Shown here: positions 32,832 to 43,545 of the stretch, one piece after another
Position numbering within the stretch: position 1 is the first letter of the stretch
How the letters are laid out: the number at the start of each line of letters is the position of its first letter
Assembly (NCBI RefSeq): GCF_003634095.1
Contig: NZ_RBIR01000002.1
Coordinates: 620,001-684,000 of the forward strand
Direction: 5' to 3'
Source of the DNA: Arthrobacter oryzae
Lineage (GTDB): Bacteria; Actinomycetota; Actinomycetes; Actinomycetales; Micrococcaceae
Length of the DNA stretch: 64,000 bases
The notes under the pieces: model-generated
Database searches by the model: none
Told to the model about the DNA's origin: nothing
The model's input: the letters and a program-made list of their open reading frames with translations, nothing else
Made by a program: the position numbers and the translations under genes

Positions 32832-34265
32832 ATGACGCAAAGCCAGTCGAGGTCCACGAGCCCGGCCAGCTGGCAGCCAGGCATGCCGGAGCGGGACGGC
32901 CTGTGGATCTTCACACGCCTGCGCGACTTCATCGACGGCATCGCGAACAGCTCGCCGGCCCGGCTGGCGCTCACGGCGTTCGGCATCGCGATCCTGGTCT
33001 TCACCACCTTGCTCTCACTCCCGGCGTCATCCGCGACAGGACAGGCCACGCCGCTGCACCAGGCCCTGTTCACGGCGGTATCCGCCGTCTGCGTCACAGG
33101 CCTGACTGTGGTCTCTACGGCCGTGCACTGGTCCTTCTTCGGCCAGCTGGTTATTTTGGTCGGCATATTCGTCGGCGGCCTGGGCACCCTGACCCTCGCG
33201 TCACTGCTGGCGCTCATGGTCAGCAAGAAACTGGGCGTCCGCGGCAAGCTGATAGCCCAGGAAGCCATGAACAACGCCGGCCGGCTCGGCGAGGTGGGCA
33301 CCCTGCTCAGGATCGTGATCGTGACGTCCCTGGTGATCGAGGGCGCCCTGGCAGCGGTCCTCGTCCCCGGCTTCCTTGCCCTCGGGGAAAGTTTCCCGCA
33401 GGCCCTTTGGCACGGCGTCTTCTATGCGATTTCCTCGTTCAACAACGCAGGATTCACGCCGCACTCCGACGGAGTCGTCCCTTACCAAACGGATCTCTGG
33501 ATCCTTGTGCCGCTCATGATCGGCGTGTTCCTGGGCAGCCTGGGATTCCCCGTGGTCATGGTGCTGCAGCAGAACGGGCTGCGCTGGAAGAAATGGAACC
33601 TGCACACCAAGCTGACCATCCAGGTGTCCTTCATCCTCCTGGCCGGCGGGGCGCTCCTGTGGGGCTTCCTGGAGTGGGACAACCTGCGCACCATCGGCGG
33701 CATGGACATCGGCGACAAAATCACGCATTCACTGTTTGCCTCCGTCATGCTGAGGTCCGGCGGGTTCAACCTTGTCGACCAGAACCACATGGACTCCACC
33801 ACCATGCTGCTCTCCGATGCCCTCATGTTCGCCGGCGGCGGCTCCGCCTCCACAGCCGGCGGCATCAAGGTGACCACCATCGCCGTGATGTTCCTGGCGA
33901 TCGCCGCCGAAGCCCGCGGCGACGCGGACGTGAAGATCTACGGCCGGACCATCCCCGAGGGCACCATGCGGGTGGCCATTTCGGTGATCGTCGCCGGCGC
34001 CACCCTCGTGTCGGTCTCAGCCCTCCTGCTCCTGCACATCAGCGGCGCCTCCCTGGACCGGGTTCTGTTCGAAACGATTTCCGCCTTCGCCACGGTCGGT
34101 TTGAGCACCAATCTCAGTGCCGAACTGCCGCCGTCGGGGGTCTACGTCCTGGTCGTGCTCATGTTTGCCGGGCGCGTCGGGACTGTCACCCTTGCCGCCG
34201 CCCTGGCCCTGCGCCAGCGCACCCAGCTGTACCACTATCCGGAAGAGAGACCGATCATTGGCTAG
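32832..34265 (+). CDS. trkH: TrkH/KtrB family potassium uptake membrane subunit
   Basis: A 477-residue K+ channel-like transporter with four M1-P-M2 repeats. The selectivity-filter Gly-containing loops are visible as AVCVTGLT, SFNNAGFT, RSGGFN and ATVGLST; the third-repeat gating loop GGGSASTAGGIKV is also present. Length and lack of a long N-terminus resemble KtrB more than E. coli TrkH. GAGG precedes the ATG at 32832. The stop overlaps the following regulatory subunit gene, confirming a two-subunit system. Confidence 0.94.
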   Translation: MTQSQSRSTSPASWQPGMPERDGLWIFTRLRDFIDGIANSSPARLALTAFGIAILVFTTLLSLPASSATGQATPLHQALFTAVSAVCVTGLTVVSTAVHWSFFGQLVILVGIFVGGLGTLTLASLLALMVSKKLGVRGKLIAQEAMNNAGRLGEVGTLLRIVIVTSLVIEGALAAVLVPGFLALGESFPQALWHGVFYAISSFNNAGFTPHSDGVVPYQTDLWILVPLMIGVFLGSLGFPVVMVLQQNGLRWKKWNLHTKLTIQVSFILLAGGALLWGFLEWDNLRTIGGMDIGDKITHSLFASVMLRSGGFNLVDQNHMDSTTMLLSDALMFAGGGSASTAGGIKVTTIAVMFLAIAAEARGDADVKIYGRTIPEGTMRVAISVIVAGATLVSVSALLLLHISGASLDRVLFETISAFATVGLSTNLSAELPPSGVYVLVVLMFAGRVGTVTLAAALALRQRTQLYHYPEERPIIG

Positions 34266-34941
34266 TTCCTCAGCCGTCAACCGCCCCGCCCACAACGCCC
34301 CCGTGCTGGTGATCGGGCTGGGGCGCTTTGGCGCCTCCACCGCAGAGCAGCTGGTCAAGCAGGGCAGGGAGGTGCTGGCCATTGAGCGGGACCGCAACCT
34401 CGTCCAGAAATGGGCGGGGGTCCTGACCCATGTCGTGGAAGCTGACGCCACGAACATCGACGCGCTCCGCCAGCTCGGCGCCCAGGAGTTCAGTTCCGCC
34501 GTTTGCGGTGTGGGCACGTCGATCGAATCCTCCGTGCTGATCACCGTCAACCTCGTGGACCTCGGAATCGAGCACCTCTGGGTCAAGGCGATCACGCCCT
34601 CGCACGGCAAGATCCTGACCCGGATCGGCGCCAACCACGTCATCTACCCGGAGGCCGACGCCGGCGTCCGCGCCGCGCACCTGGTTTCCGGCCGCATGCT
34701 GGACTTCATCGAGTTCGACGATGACTTCGCGATCGTCAAGATGTACCCGCCGCGCGAGACCGTAGGCTTCACCCTGGACGAATCCAAGGTCCGTTCCAAG
34801 TACGGCGTCACGATTGTGGGTGTGAAGTCCCCGGGCGAGGACTTCACGTACGCCCGGCCGGAGACCAAGGTCTCCTCACGGGACATGCTCATCGTTTCCG
34901 GCCACGTGGACCTGCTCGAACGGTTCGCCGCCCGGCCGTAA
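34258..34941 (+). CDS. trkA: TrkA/KtrA family potassium uptake regulatory subunit
   Basis: A 227-residue cytosolic gating protein: RCK/TrkA-N Rossmann domain (residues about 15-135, VLVIGLGRFGASTAEQL, with an acidic Glu at the end of strand 2) binding NAD(H) or ATP, then a TrkA-C domain. The likely start is TTG at 34258, which overlaps the trkH stop by 8 bp and follows GGAAGAGAG. The arrangement suggests strict coupling with TrkH. Confidence 0.92.
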   Translation: MASSSAVNRPAHNAPVLVIGLGRFGASTAEQLVKQGREVLAIERDRNLVQKWAGVLTHVVEADATNIDALRQLGAQEFSSAVCGVGTSIESSVLITVNLVDLGIEHLWVKAITPSHGKILTRIGANHVIYPEADAGVRAAHLVSGRMLDFIEFDDDFAIVKMYPPRETVGFTLDESKVRSKYGVTIVGVKSPGEDFTYARPETKVSSRDMLIVSGHVDLLERFAARP

Positions 34942-35011
34942 GCCCCGCCGGGGCCGACGGCGCCGCGGCTTCCTGCGCCGGGCCGTGAGCCCCGCCGGAG
35001 CCGAGGGCGCC
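34934..35011. repeat. Imperfect tandem duplication after trkA
   Basis: A 31-bp sequence at 34934-34964 (containing the trkA stop) recurs at 34981-35011 with three mismatches. Sits between the ends of trkA and the convergent proC gene. Confidence 0.7.
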
Positions 35012-35035
35012 ACTGCCCCGCATGCCGGGTGCCGC

Positions 35036-35869
35036 TCAGGCGAGCTGCCGGGTGATTTCCGCGGCGCGGGCGGCGGCCGCGCGGGCGCCGTCGGCGATGA
35101 TCGCCGGCATGCCCCGCTCGTCAAAGGTGGCGATGGCCCGTTCCGTGGTGCCGTTAGGGCTGGTGACGGCCTTGCGCAGCGCAGCAGGATCCGCACCGGG
35201 TTCCGCCAGCATGAAGCCCGCACCGGCGACGGTCTCGCGGGCCAGCAGCAGTGACAGCTCCCGATCCAGGCCCAGCTCCACCCCTGCCGCTGCCATGGCT
35301 TCGGCCAGATAGAAGGCGTAGGCCGGCCCCGAGCCGCTGATCGCGGAAAGGGCGTCCACCTGGTCTTCGGGGATCTCCACCACCGTGCCGGCCGCCGCGA
35401 GGATGTCCTTGGCGTGCTGAAGTTGCTCGGCCGAGCAACTCGTTCCGGCAGAAACGGAGACGACGCCGCGCCCCAGCTTCGCCGGCGTGTTAGGCATCGT
35501 GCGGATGACGGGCTGGCCTGCCGGCAGGGCCGCCTCCAGCTGCTGCAGGGACACGGCGGCCGCAACGCTGATGACGATGGTGTCCGGCGAGAGGGACCCG
35601 CTGATTTCCCGTGCCAGGTCCGCGATGCCCACGGGCTTGACGCCGAGGATCACGACGCCGGAGCCGGTGGCGGCTTGCCTGTTGTTCTCGGGTTCTTCTT
35701 CGCCCGCGATGGCCGTGATCCCGTGGTGCCGTTCGGCCAGCTCGGCCGCACGCTCGGCCCGGCGGACCGTGGCGACGATATCGGCCGGATCGACGCCGCC
35801 GTCGATCAGTCCGGCCAGAATTGCCTCGTTCATTGACCCACAGCCCAGGAATGCGATTCGGTTGCTCAT
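35036..35869 (-). CDS. proC: Pyrroline-5-carboxylate reductase ProC
   Basis: A 277-residue NADPH-dependent enzyme finishing proline synthesis. The N-terminal Rossmann motif FLGCGSMNEAI, the VILGVKPVGI and RTMPNTPAKLGRG segments and the C-terminal signature SAISGSGPAYAFYLAEAM are complete. The ATG at 35869 is preceded by a 459-bp region with no recognisable gene. In mycobacteria proC lies close to the BldC-like and bS22 genes, as here within 10 kb. Confidence 0.96.
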   Translation of the reverse strand: MSNRIAFLGCGSMNEAILAGLIDGGVDPADIVATVRRAERAAELAERHHGITAIAGEEEPENNRQAATGSGVVILGVKPVGIADLAREISGSLSPDTIVISVAAAVSLQQLEAALPAGQPVIRTMPNTPAKLGRGVVSVSAGTSCSAEQLQHAKDILAAAGTVVEIPEDQVDALSAISGSGPAYAFYLAEAMAAAGVELGLDRELSLLLARETVAGAGFMLAEPGADPAALRKAVTSPNGTTERAIATFDERGMPAIIADGARAAAARAAEITRQLA

Positions 35870-36328
35870 GTCCCCATCATGGCAGTCCCGCGCGATTCCC
35901 AGCTAGTTCACACCTTCACCGCAGTCAGTGCACAACTTCGGTCCCTAGCGTGGTAGCTACCTCATTGAGGGTGCGAGTGATACAGCGGGCATGCGGATGC
36001 CTGCGCGGCACCGGTGGTCTGTAGCGGGTTTTCCCATTTTTCACGCTACCGGCCGCCGGTGCCTTTTCCGTTTCAGCCCCTCGGCGCGCCGATTCCACGG
36101 ACCAGCTGCCGTGCGCCGCCGTGCCATCGGGGGCCGCCGTCGGATTTTCAGCCAACGCACAGGCAAATCCTGTCGTCTACCCATAAACGGCCAGTACCTT
36201 GGAAAGTGCCTCAACAGGTGCGAGTGATGATAGCCGGTTCCACCGGAGCCGGCGGTGCGCCGGGCGTTTGCAGCAGAGTTCCCCCAAGTCCTGCTCCCAA
36301 CGCCCGGCGTTACTCGTTTAACGGACCT
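35870..36328. other. 459-bp gap upstream of proC, no supported gene
   Basis: The stretch contains a 12-bp direct repeat GGTGCGAGTGAT at 35970-35981 and 36217-36228 and the terminator-like stem at 36258-36309. A 76-codon minus-strand frame (35925-36155) needs a TTG start without a ribosome site, so I do not call it. The proC promoter must lie here. Confidence 0.5.
36258..36309 (-). terminator. Long-stem hairpin after the sigma factor gene
   Basis: Arms CGCCGGGCGTT (36258-36268) and its complement (36299-36309), 11 bp, with an inner AGCAG/CTGCT pairing inside the loop. Located 20 bp beyond the stop of the minus-strand sigma factor gene. Confidence 0.6.
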
Positions 36329-37660
36329 TCACGGGGACCGCCGCGGGGTTAGCGGGTCCGAGGGCCCGCCATCTCCGTACCCGGCGACGCCGAGACTCCG
36401 AAGTTTCGCCCCCAGGAACCGGCCTTCCGCGACGCTGCCTGCAAGCTCCAGGGCCCGCTGGTACGCTGCGGCCGCCTCCGGCAGCCGGCCCAGGCGGACC
36501 AAGAAGTCGGCGCGGACGGCGTGATAGACGCGGTAGTTGCCCAGCTCCAGCCCCTCAACCGCGGCCAGCCCCGCACCGGGCCCGTGCAGCTCCGCCAGGG
36601 CGACGGCGCGGTTGAGCGCCACGACAGGCCCGGGCGCGACGGCCAGGAGCTGGTCATACAGCTGCACAATCTGTGCCCAGTCGGTGTTCCCGGCAGCCGC
36701 GGCGTCGCTGTGGACGGCGTTGATCGCCGCCTGGAGCTGATAGGGCCCGGGCCTGTTGAGGCGCAGGCACCGGCGCACCAGCTCCCGCCCCTCCCCGGCC
36801 GGGGCGGCGTCCCAGCGTCCCCGGTCCTGTGCCGCCAGCAGCACGAGTCCGCCGTCGGGGGTGAACCGTGACCCGCGGCGGGAGGCAATGAGCAGCATCA
36901 GCGCCAGCAGTCCAGTGGCCTCCGGCTCGTCCGGCATCAAGGATGCCAGCAGCCTGCCAAGGCGGATGGCTTCCGCGCTGAGCTCGTCACCCGCCGGACC
37001 GTCCGCGGGACCCTTGTTGTAGCCCTCGTTGAAGATCAGATAGATGACCGCCAGCACCGGCCCAAGCCGCTCGGGCAGTTCGGCCCCCTGCGGGACCCGG
37101 TACGGGATCTTCGCATCGCGGATCTTCGCCTTGGCCCGGACCAGCCGCTGCGCCATGGTGGCCTCCGGAACCAGGAACGCCCGGGCGATTTCCGCCGTCG
37201 TCAATCCGCCCAGAAGCCGCAATGTGAGCGCCACTTGGGCCGATCTGGCCAGGGCGGGATGGCAGCATGTGAAGATCAGCCGCAAGGTGTCATCGTCCAC
37301 CTCATCCACTCCTGACTGTTCCGCCAGGAACTGCTCTTCCGCTGCCGGCGCAGGGCCGTTCCCGGACCGCACCGCCGCCAGCAGGGCCGCCTGGGCATGT
37401 CTGCCCTCACGCGAGGCCTCCCGCCGCAGCCGGTCGATCCCCCGGCGCCGTGCGGTAGTGATGATCCAGCCGGCCGGGCTGGGCGGGATACCTTCGGAGG
37501 GCCAGTGCTGAACCGCCGCCGCGAACGCGTCCTGGACGGCGTCTTCGGCGATATCGAGGCTCCCGAAAGCGCGCGTCAGGACGGCTACGGCGCGGCCGTA
37601 CTCGTGCCGGAACACCCGCGCCACGTCCGCCCCGGTGGCACCGGCACCATGCTCGGCCAC
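36329..37660 (-). CDS. RNA polymerase sigma factor of the ECF42 type (C-terminal TPR extension)
   Basis: A 443-residue extracytoplasmic-function sigma factor. Region 2 is seen in [31 protein letters not shown], here cited in part, with DIAEDAVQ; region 4 in [25 protein letters not shown]. The 250-residue C-terminal extension ([10 protein letters not shown], then TPR-like helices with [14 protein letters not shown]) is typical of ECF42. Such factors pair with DGPF/YCII proteins rather than an anti-sigma factor; one lies directly upstream. GTG start at 37660 follows GGAGGAG. Confidence 0.92.
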   Translation of the reverse strand: MAEHGAGATGADVARVFRHEYGRAVAVLTRAFGSLDIAEDAVQDAFAAAVQHWPSEGIPPSPAGWIITTARRRGIDRLRREASREGRHAQAALLAAVRSGNGPAPAAEEQFLAEQSGVDEVDDDTLRLIFTCCHPALARSAQVALTLRLLGGLTTAEIARAFLVPEATMAQRLVRAKAKIRDAKIPYRVPQGAELPERLGPVLAVIYLIFNEGYNKGPADGPAGDELSAEAIRLGRLLASLMPDEPEATGLLALMLLIASRRGSRFTPDGGLVLLAAQDRGRWDAAPAGEGRELVRRCLRLNRPGPYQLQAAINAVHSDAAAAGNTDWAQIVQLYDQLLAVAPGPVVALNRAVALAELHGPGAGLAAVEGLELGNYRVYHAVRADFLVRLGRLPEAAAAYQRALELAGSVAEGRFLGAKLRSLGVAGYGDGGPSDPLTPRRSP

Positions 37661-37682
37661 GGCAGTCTCCTCCGTCCGGCGG

Positions 37683-38024
37683 CTAATGCTGGAAGGGACG
37701 CACTTCAACGGGAAGCGTGGTGACCCCGGCCAGTTTCCGCGCCCACCCGAGGGCAGCGTCCAGGTCCTCGGCCTCGACGACGGTGAAGCCGCCCAGGTGC
37801 TCCTTGCCTTCGGTGAACGGTCCGTCGGTGATGAGGATCTCGCCGCCGCTGGGCCGCAGGACAGTGGCGGACTCGGCCGGGTGGAGTCCAGCGGCGAACA
37901 CCCAGGCCCCGGCGTCGCGCATCTCACGGTTCAGGTCCGCCAGGCCGCGCATGATCGGTTCCAGGACCTCGGGGCCCGGGACGGGGCCGTCCGGTTGGTA
38001 AATGCTGAGCAGGTACTGCGACAT
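37683..38024 (-). CDS. YCII/DGPF domain protein, partner of the ECF42 sigma factor
   Basis: A 113-residue dimeric alpha/beta-barrel family protein. The name-giving motif is seen in [15 protein letters not shown], and the N-terminus [13 protein letters not shown] is typical. DGPF genes are usually the targets and neighbours of ECF42 sigma factors; here the genes are 22 bp apart on the same strand. Its biochemical activity is not known. Confidence 0.9.
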   Translation of the reverse strand: MSQYLLSIYQPDGPVPGPEVLEPIMRGLADLNREMRDAGAWVFAAGLHPAESATVLRPSGGEILITDGPFTEGKEHLGGFTVVEAEDLDAALGWARKLAGVTTLPVEVRPFQH

Positions 38025-38136
38025 TGCTGGGCCTCCCTATCGAATCAGCCGGCCGGGTGCCGGCTTCTCAGCAACTACACGAACGGGGTCCCGGCAGATC
38101 GACACCAGTCCGGGTTCGCGCCGGAGGCCGCCAGCC

Positions 38137-39141
38137 TCAGGTCACCTTTTCCGGTGACTGCAGCTGTGCCGGCGGCCTCTGCGCCACGTGCGGCGCGGGA
38201 TCCAGGGGTCCTTCAAACACCAGCTGGTCCAGGCGGCGGAGGATGAGCCCCTCGCGCAGGGCCCACGGGCAGATTTCCATGCTGGCGAACTCGAACATTT
38301 CCAGGGCCGCTTCGGCGACCAGGGCGCCGGCGAGCACCTGCGGGGCCCTGGCCTCCGAGACGCCGGGCAGGTGGAGCCTGTCGCCTATCTCCATGGCCGA
38401 AATGCGCTGCGCCCAGAGTCCCAGGTCGACGGCCAGCAGCTCCCGCTTAACGTAAGGGCCGGCGGCGCTGGGGGCGGCGCCGGCGATCCGGGCGAGGGAC
38501 CGGAAGGTCTTGGACGTGCCGGCCACGTGGTTGGGCCGGCCCAGTTTCTCGAACTTGCGCACCGCGGGCTTGAGCGTGGCGCGGATGTAGCGGCGCAATT
38601 CCTTGATGCTTTTGGCCGACGGCGGGTCCTCCGGGAGCCAGTCCCGGGTCAGCCGGCTGGCGCCGAGCGGGACGGACATCGCCAGCTCGGGCAGCTCGTC
38701 CTGCCCGAGGGCCATCTCGAAGGAGCCGCCGCCGATGTCCAGATTCAGGATGGGCCCGGCGCCCCAGCCGTACCAGCGCCGGACGGCGAAGAACGTCATG
38801 GAGGCCTCTTCGCTGCCGGTGAGTTCCCGGAGGGTGACCGTGGTTTCGTGCTTGACGCGGGCCAGGACCTCCGCGCCGTTGGTGGCCTCGCGGATGGCCG
38901 AGGTGCAGAACGCGAGGAGGTCGTCGGCTTTGTGCTTGGCCGCGAATTCCCATGCCTCCAGGACGAATTCGACGAGCTCATGCTGCCCGGCGTCATTGAT
39001 GCTGCCGTCGGCATCGAGGAACTGCACGAGGGACAGCGGGCGCTTGTGCGACGCAAACGGGACCGGGCGGGCGCCAGGGTGGGCGTCGACCAGCAGGAGG
39101 TGGACGGTGTTGGACCCGATGTCGAGAACCCCTAGGCGCAT
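38137..39141 (-). CDS. Exopolyphosphatase / pppGpp phosphohydrolase family protein (Ppx/GppA)
   Basis: A 334-residue protein of the actin-like ASKHA fold. The phosphate-binding loops are MRLGVLDIGSNTVHLLLVDA (N-terminal) and LNLDIGGGSFEMALG; the catalytic Glu lies in the FCTSAIREATN region. Length matches the short actinobacterial Ppx1 type, which acts on short-chain polyphosphate. Monocistronic, with a 113-bp gap to the DGPF gene. Confidence 0.92.
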   Translation of the reverse strand: MRLGVLDIGSNTVHLLLVDAHPGARPVPFASHKRPLSLVQFLDADGSINDAGQHELVEFVLEAWEFAAKHKADDLLAFCTSAIREATNGAEVLARVKHETTVTLRELTGSEEASMTFFAVRRWYGWGAGPILNLDIGGGSFEMALGQDELPELAMSVPLGASRLTRDWLPEDPPSAKSIKELRRYIRATLKPAVRKFEKLGRPNHVAGTSKTFRSLARIAGAAPSAAGPYVKRELLAVDLGLWAQRISAMEIGDRLHLPGVSEARAPQVLAGALVAEAALEMFEFASMEICPWALREGLILRRLDQLVFEGPLDPAPHVAQRPPAQLQSPEKVT

Positions 39142-39223
39142 GCTGCCATTATTGCCCTCACCGGAGCGGCTGGTCTAACTGCGACGGCGGTTCCCGCCGA
39201 GAAGTCGGGCGCCCGGGCGTTGC

Positions 39224-39721
39224 TTAGGCTTGGCCGGCCTCGTGCGCCGGGTGGTCCGCGGCAGCGGCAGCACCGTTAGCGGACCCGTCGGCGGACCCGT
39301 CGGCCGGCTCGTCCGAGGGCTTGAAGTCCCGACGGATGTTGGCCACGCCCTCCGGGTCGATTTCAAAGCCGTAGGCGGCTCCGGGGTTGATCACCATGCC
39401 GAGATCCTCGCCGAGGTTGCCGATGATCGCGGCGCCCTGCGTGCCGAGCACGTTGGGCGCGGCCGCGAGATACTGCTCGGTGACGCGGCTGGGATGCGAG
39501 AAAACGGCCAGGACCGGCTTGCCGGACGAGTTGGCCAGGACCAGCGGCTCCACCTGGGAGTCGGGACCCTCAAGGGAATCGGAGCTGACCACGTAGACCT
39601 CGTTGTTGAGGAAGGCCAGGATCACGTCCACGGGGTTGGCGTCCGGCTGTTCCCCCCGGGCGAGCTGGACCTCGAGTTCGTTCAGCGGCTGGTTGTCCAA
39701 GTGTGCGGGCTGTTCAGTCAT
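39224..39721 (-). CDS. SseB family protein
   Basis: A 165-residue protein with an SseB N-terminal domain: LNELEVQLARGEQ, VYVVSS, PLVLANSSGKPVLAVFSHP and the AYGFEIDPEGV segment. The last 35 residues are a low-complexity Ala/Asp/Gly tail. SseB-domain proteins have no firm role outside type III secretion; in actinobacteria they are soluble and of unknown function. It follows topA on the same strand after a hairpin. Confidence 0.8.
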   Translation of the reverse strand: MTEQPAHLDNQPLNELEVQLARGEQPDANPVDVILAFLNNEVYVVSSDSLEGPDSQVEPLVLANSSGKPVLAVFSHPSRVTEQYLAAAPNVLGTQGAAIIGNLGEDLGMVINPGAAYGFEIDPEGVANIRRDFKPSDEPADGSADGSANGAAAAADHPAHEAGQA

Positions 39722-39763
39722 GTTCCTACTCGATCACGTCCGCGGCTGGTCCGCAAACGCGAA

Positions 39764-39834
39764 ATCGCCGGAAGCCTGCGGGTTCGCCGGTAGTTTCCGG
39801 CGATCCCGCGAGCTTCCGGCGAACCCGGCGCAGG
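39764..39834 (-). terminator. Large imperfect hairpin between topA and the SseB gene
   Basis: GCCTGCG-GGTTCGCCGG at its left pairs with CCGGCGAACC-CGGCGCAGGC at its right, and internal copies of CGCCGGAA/TTCCGGCG allow alternative stems. It starts 11 bp beyond the topA stop and probably ends the topA transcript. Confidence 0.65.
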
Positions 39835-39845
39835 CTGTTTCTTGG

Positions 39846-42584
<2,739 letters not shown>

Positions 42585-42777
42585 GGTGCTCCTACAGAAA
42601 AAGGTGGCTCGGGCAGATGCGCCCATACCCGCCTAGTTCACCATATTTTGCAGAATCCCGCGCATCCGGCCGGAAATGACGGCACCGCGGGGGCCGGTTC
42701 CGGCCGCAATACAAGCCGGCGCCCGGCGGTCCGGAAGGCAGCTTCGGAACCGGCTTCCGCGGCCGCGGGACGAGTTC

Positions 42778-43446
42778 CTAGGCCTTGGCGTCCCCGGGTT
42801 TCGCGGCGGCGTGTCCGCGGTCGTCCGGAATCATCGACCACAGGGTGGCCATGCGCTCGGCGCCCTCGGGCACCTGGTCCGGATCTTCGAGTTCATAATC
42901 GCGGAGGAGGTCGAAAACCTGCCGTGTCAGCTCGGCCCGCTGGTCCGGCGTCAGGTACAGCAGGTTGCTGGCCAGCACCACAGCAGAGGGGCCGTCGGCG
43001 GTGTCGCCCCGCTCGCGCCGTTCGTTGCGGGTCTTGGCGTACGCAAGGACCCGCCGGCGGTAGGCCTCGAGCTCAAGGTCCAGAACGGCGAGTTCCGGGC
43101 TGGCAACTCCCCCCAGCGAGTGGATGGTGAAATCGGTGCCCGCAGCCTTCCAGCGCCGCTCCCGGGCGTCCCCGGCAGTTTCCGCCGGCACCACGATCCC
43201 CCACTTCTGGAGCGCCCGCAGGTGGTAACTCATGGCGCTGGGCGTCAGGCCGGTCTGCGCTGCGAGTTCGGTAGCCGTTCGGCTCACCTGGGTGGAATAC
43301 AGTTCGGAAATGACTTCGAGCCGGGCCGCGTGGGCCAGCGCCCGGATGGCCTTGGGATCGGTGATTTCCACTTGCTTTTCCGGACGATGCCGGCGCTTGG
43401 CGGCCGACGGAGCCGTGGGCTCCGCCGTCGGGGTTTCTGCATTCAC
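42778..43446 (-). CDS. ArsR-family winged-helix regulator
   Basis: A 222-residue regulator: AIRALAHAARLEVISELY followed by the helix-turn-helix ELAAQTGLTPSAMSYHLRAL and a basic wing (DARERRWKAAG). The C-terminal half is a helical effector or dimer domain without a metal motif. It is transcribed divergently from an MFS transporter, and a palindrome TTATGAA/TTCATAA overlaps the transporter start, so it probably represses that gene. Confidence 0.86.
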   Translation of the reverse strand: MNAETPTAEPTAPSAAKRRHRPEKQVEITDPKAIRALAHAARLEVISELYSTQVSRTATELAAQTGLTPSAMSYHLRALQKWGIVVPAETAGDARERRWKAAGTDFTIHSLGGVASPELAVLDLELEAYRRRVLAYAKTRNERRERGDTADGPSAVVLASNLLYLTPDQRAELTRQVFDLLRDYELEDPDQVPEGAERMATLWSMIPDDRGHAAAKPGDAKA

Positions 43447-43488
43447 TCTTCCAGTGTATCCAGCCGCTCCAAAATATGAAAGAAATGC

Positions 43489-43545
43489 TTGACATCTATT
43501 CCGGGACCGGACTAGCTTGCAATTTATGAAACATACACTTCATAA
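43489..43545 (+). promoter_or_regulatory. Promoter and start-codon palindrome of the MFS gene
   Basis: TTGACA at 43489-43494, 18 nt, then TAGCTT at 43513-43518. The ATG at 43526 lies inside the palindrome TTATGAA (43524-43530) and TTCATAA (43539-43545). The spacing would give a leaderless or nearly leaderless mRNA, with an operator across the transcription start. Confidence 0.55.

Noticed and set aside
35925..36155. 76-codon minus-strand frame upstream of proC
   Set aside because: Needs a TTG start, has no ribosome-binding site and resembles no family; noted only because the gap is otherwise empty.
35870..36328. c-di-AMP (ydaO-type) riboswitch upstream of proC
   Set aside because: The conserved core sequence elements of that riboswitch could not be found on either strand.
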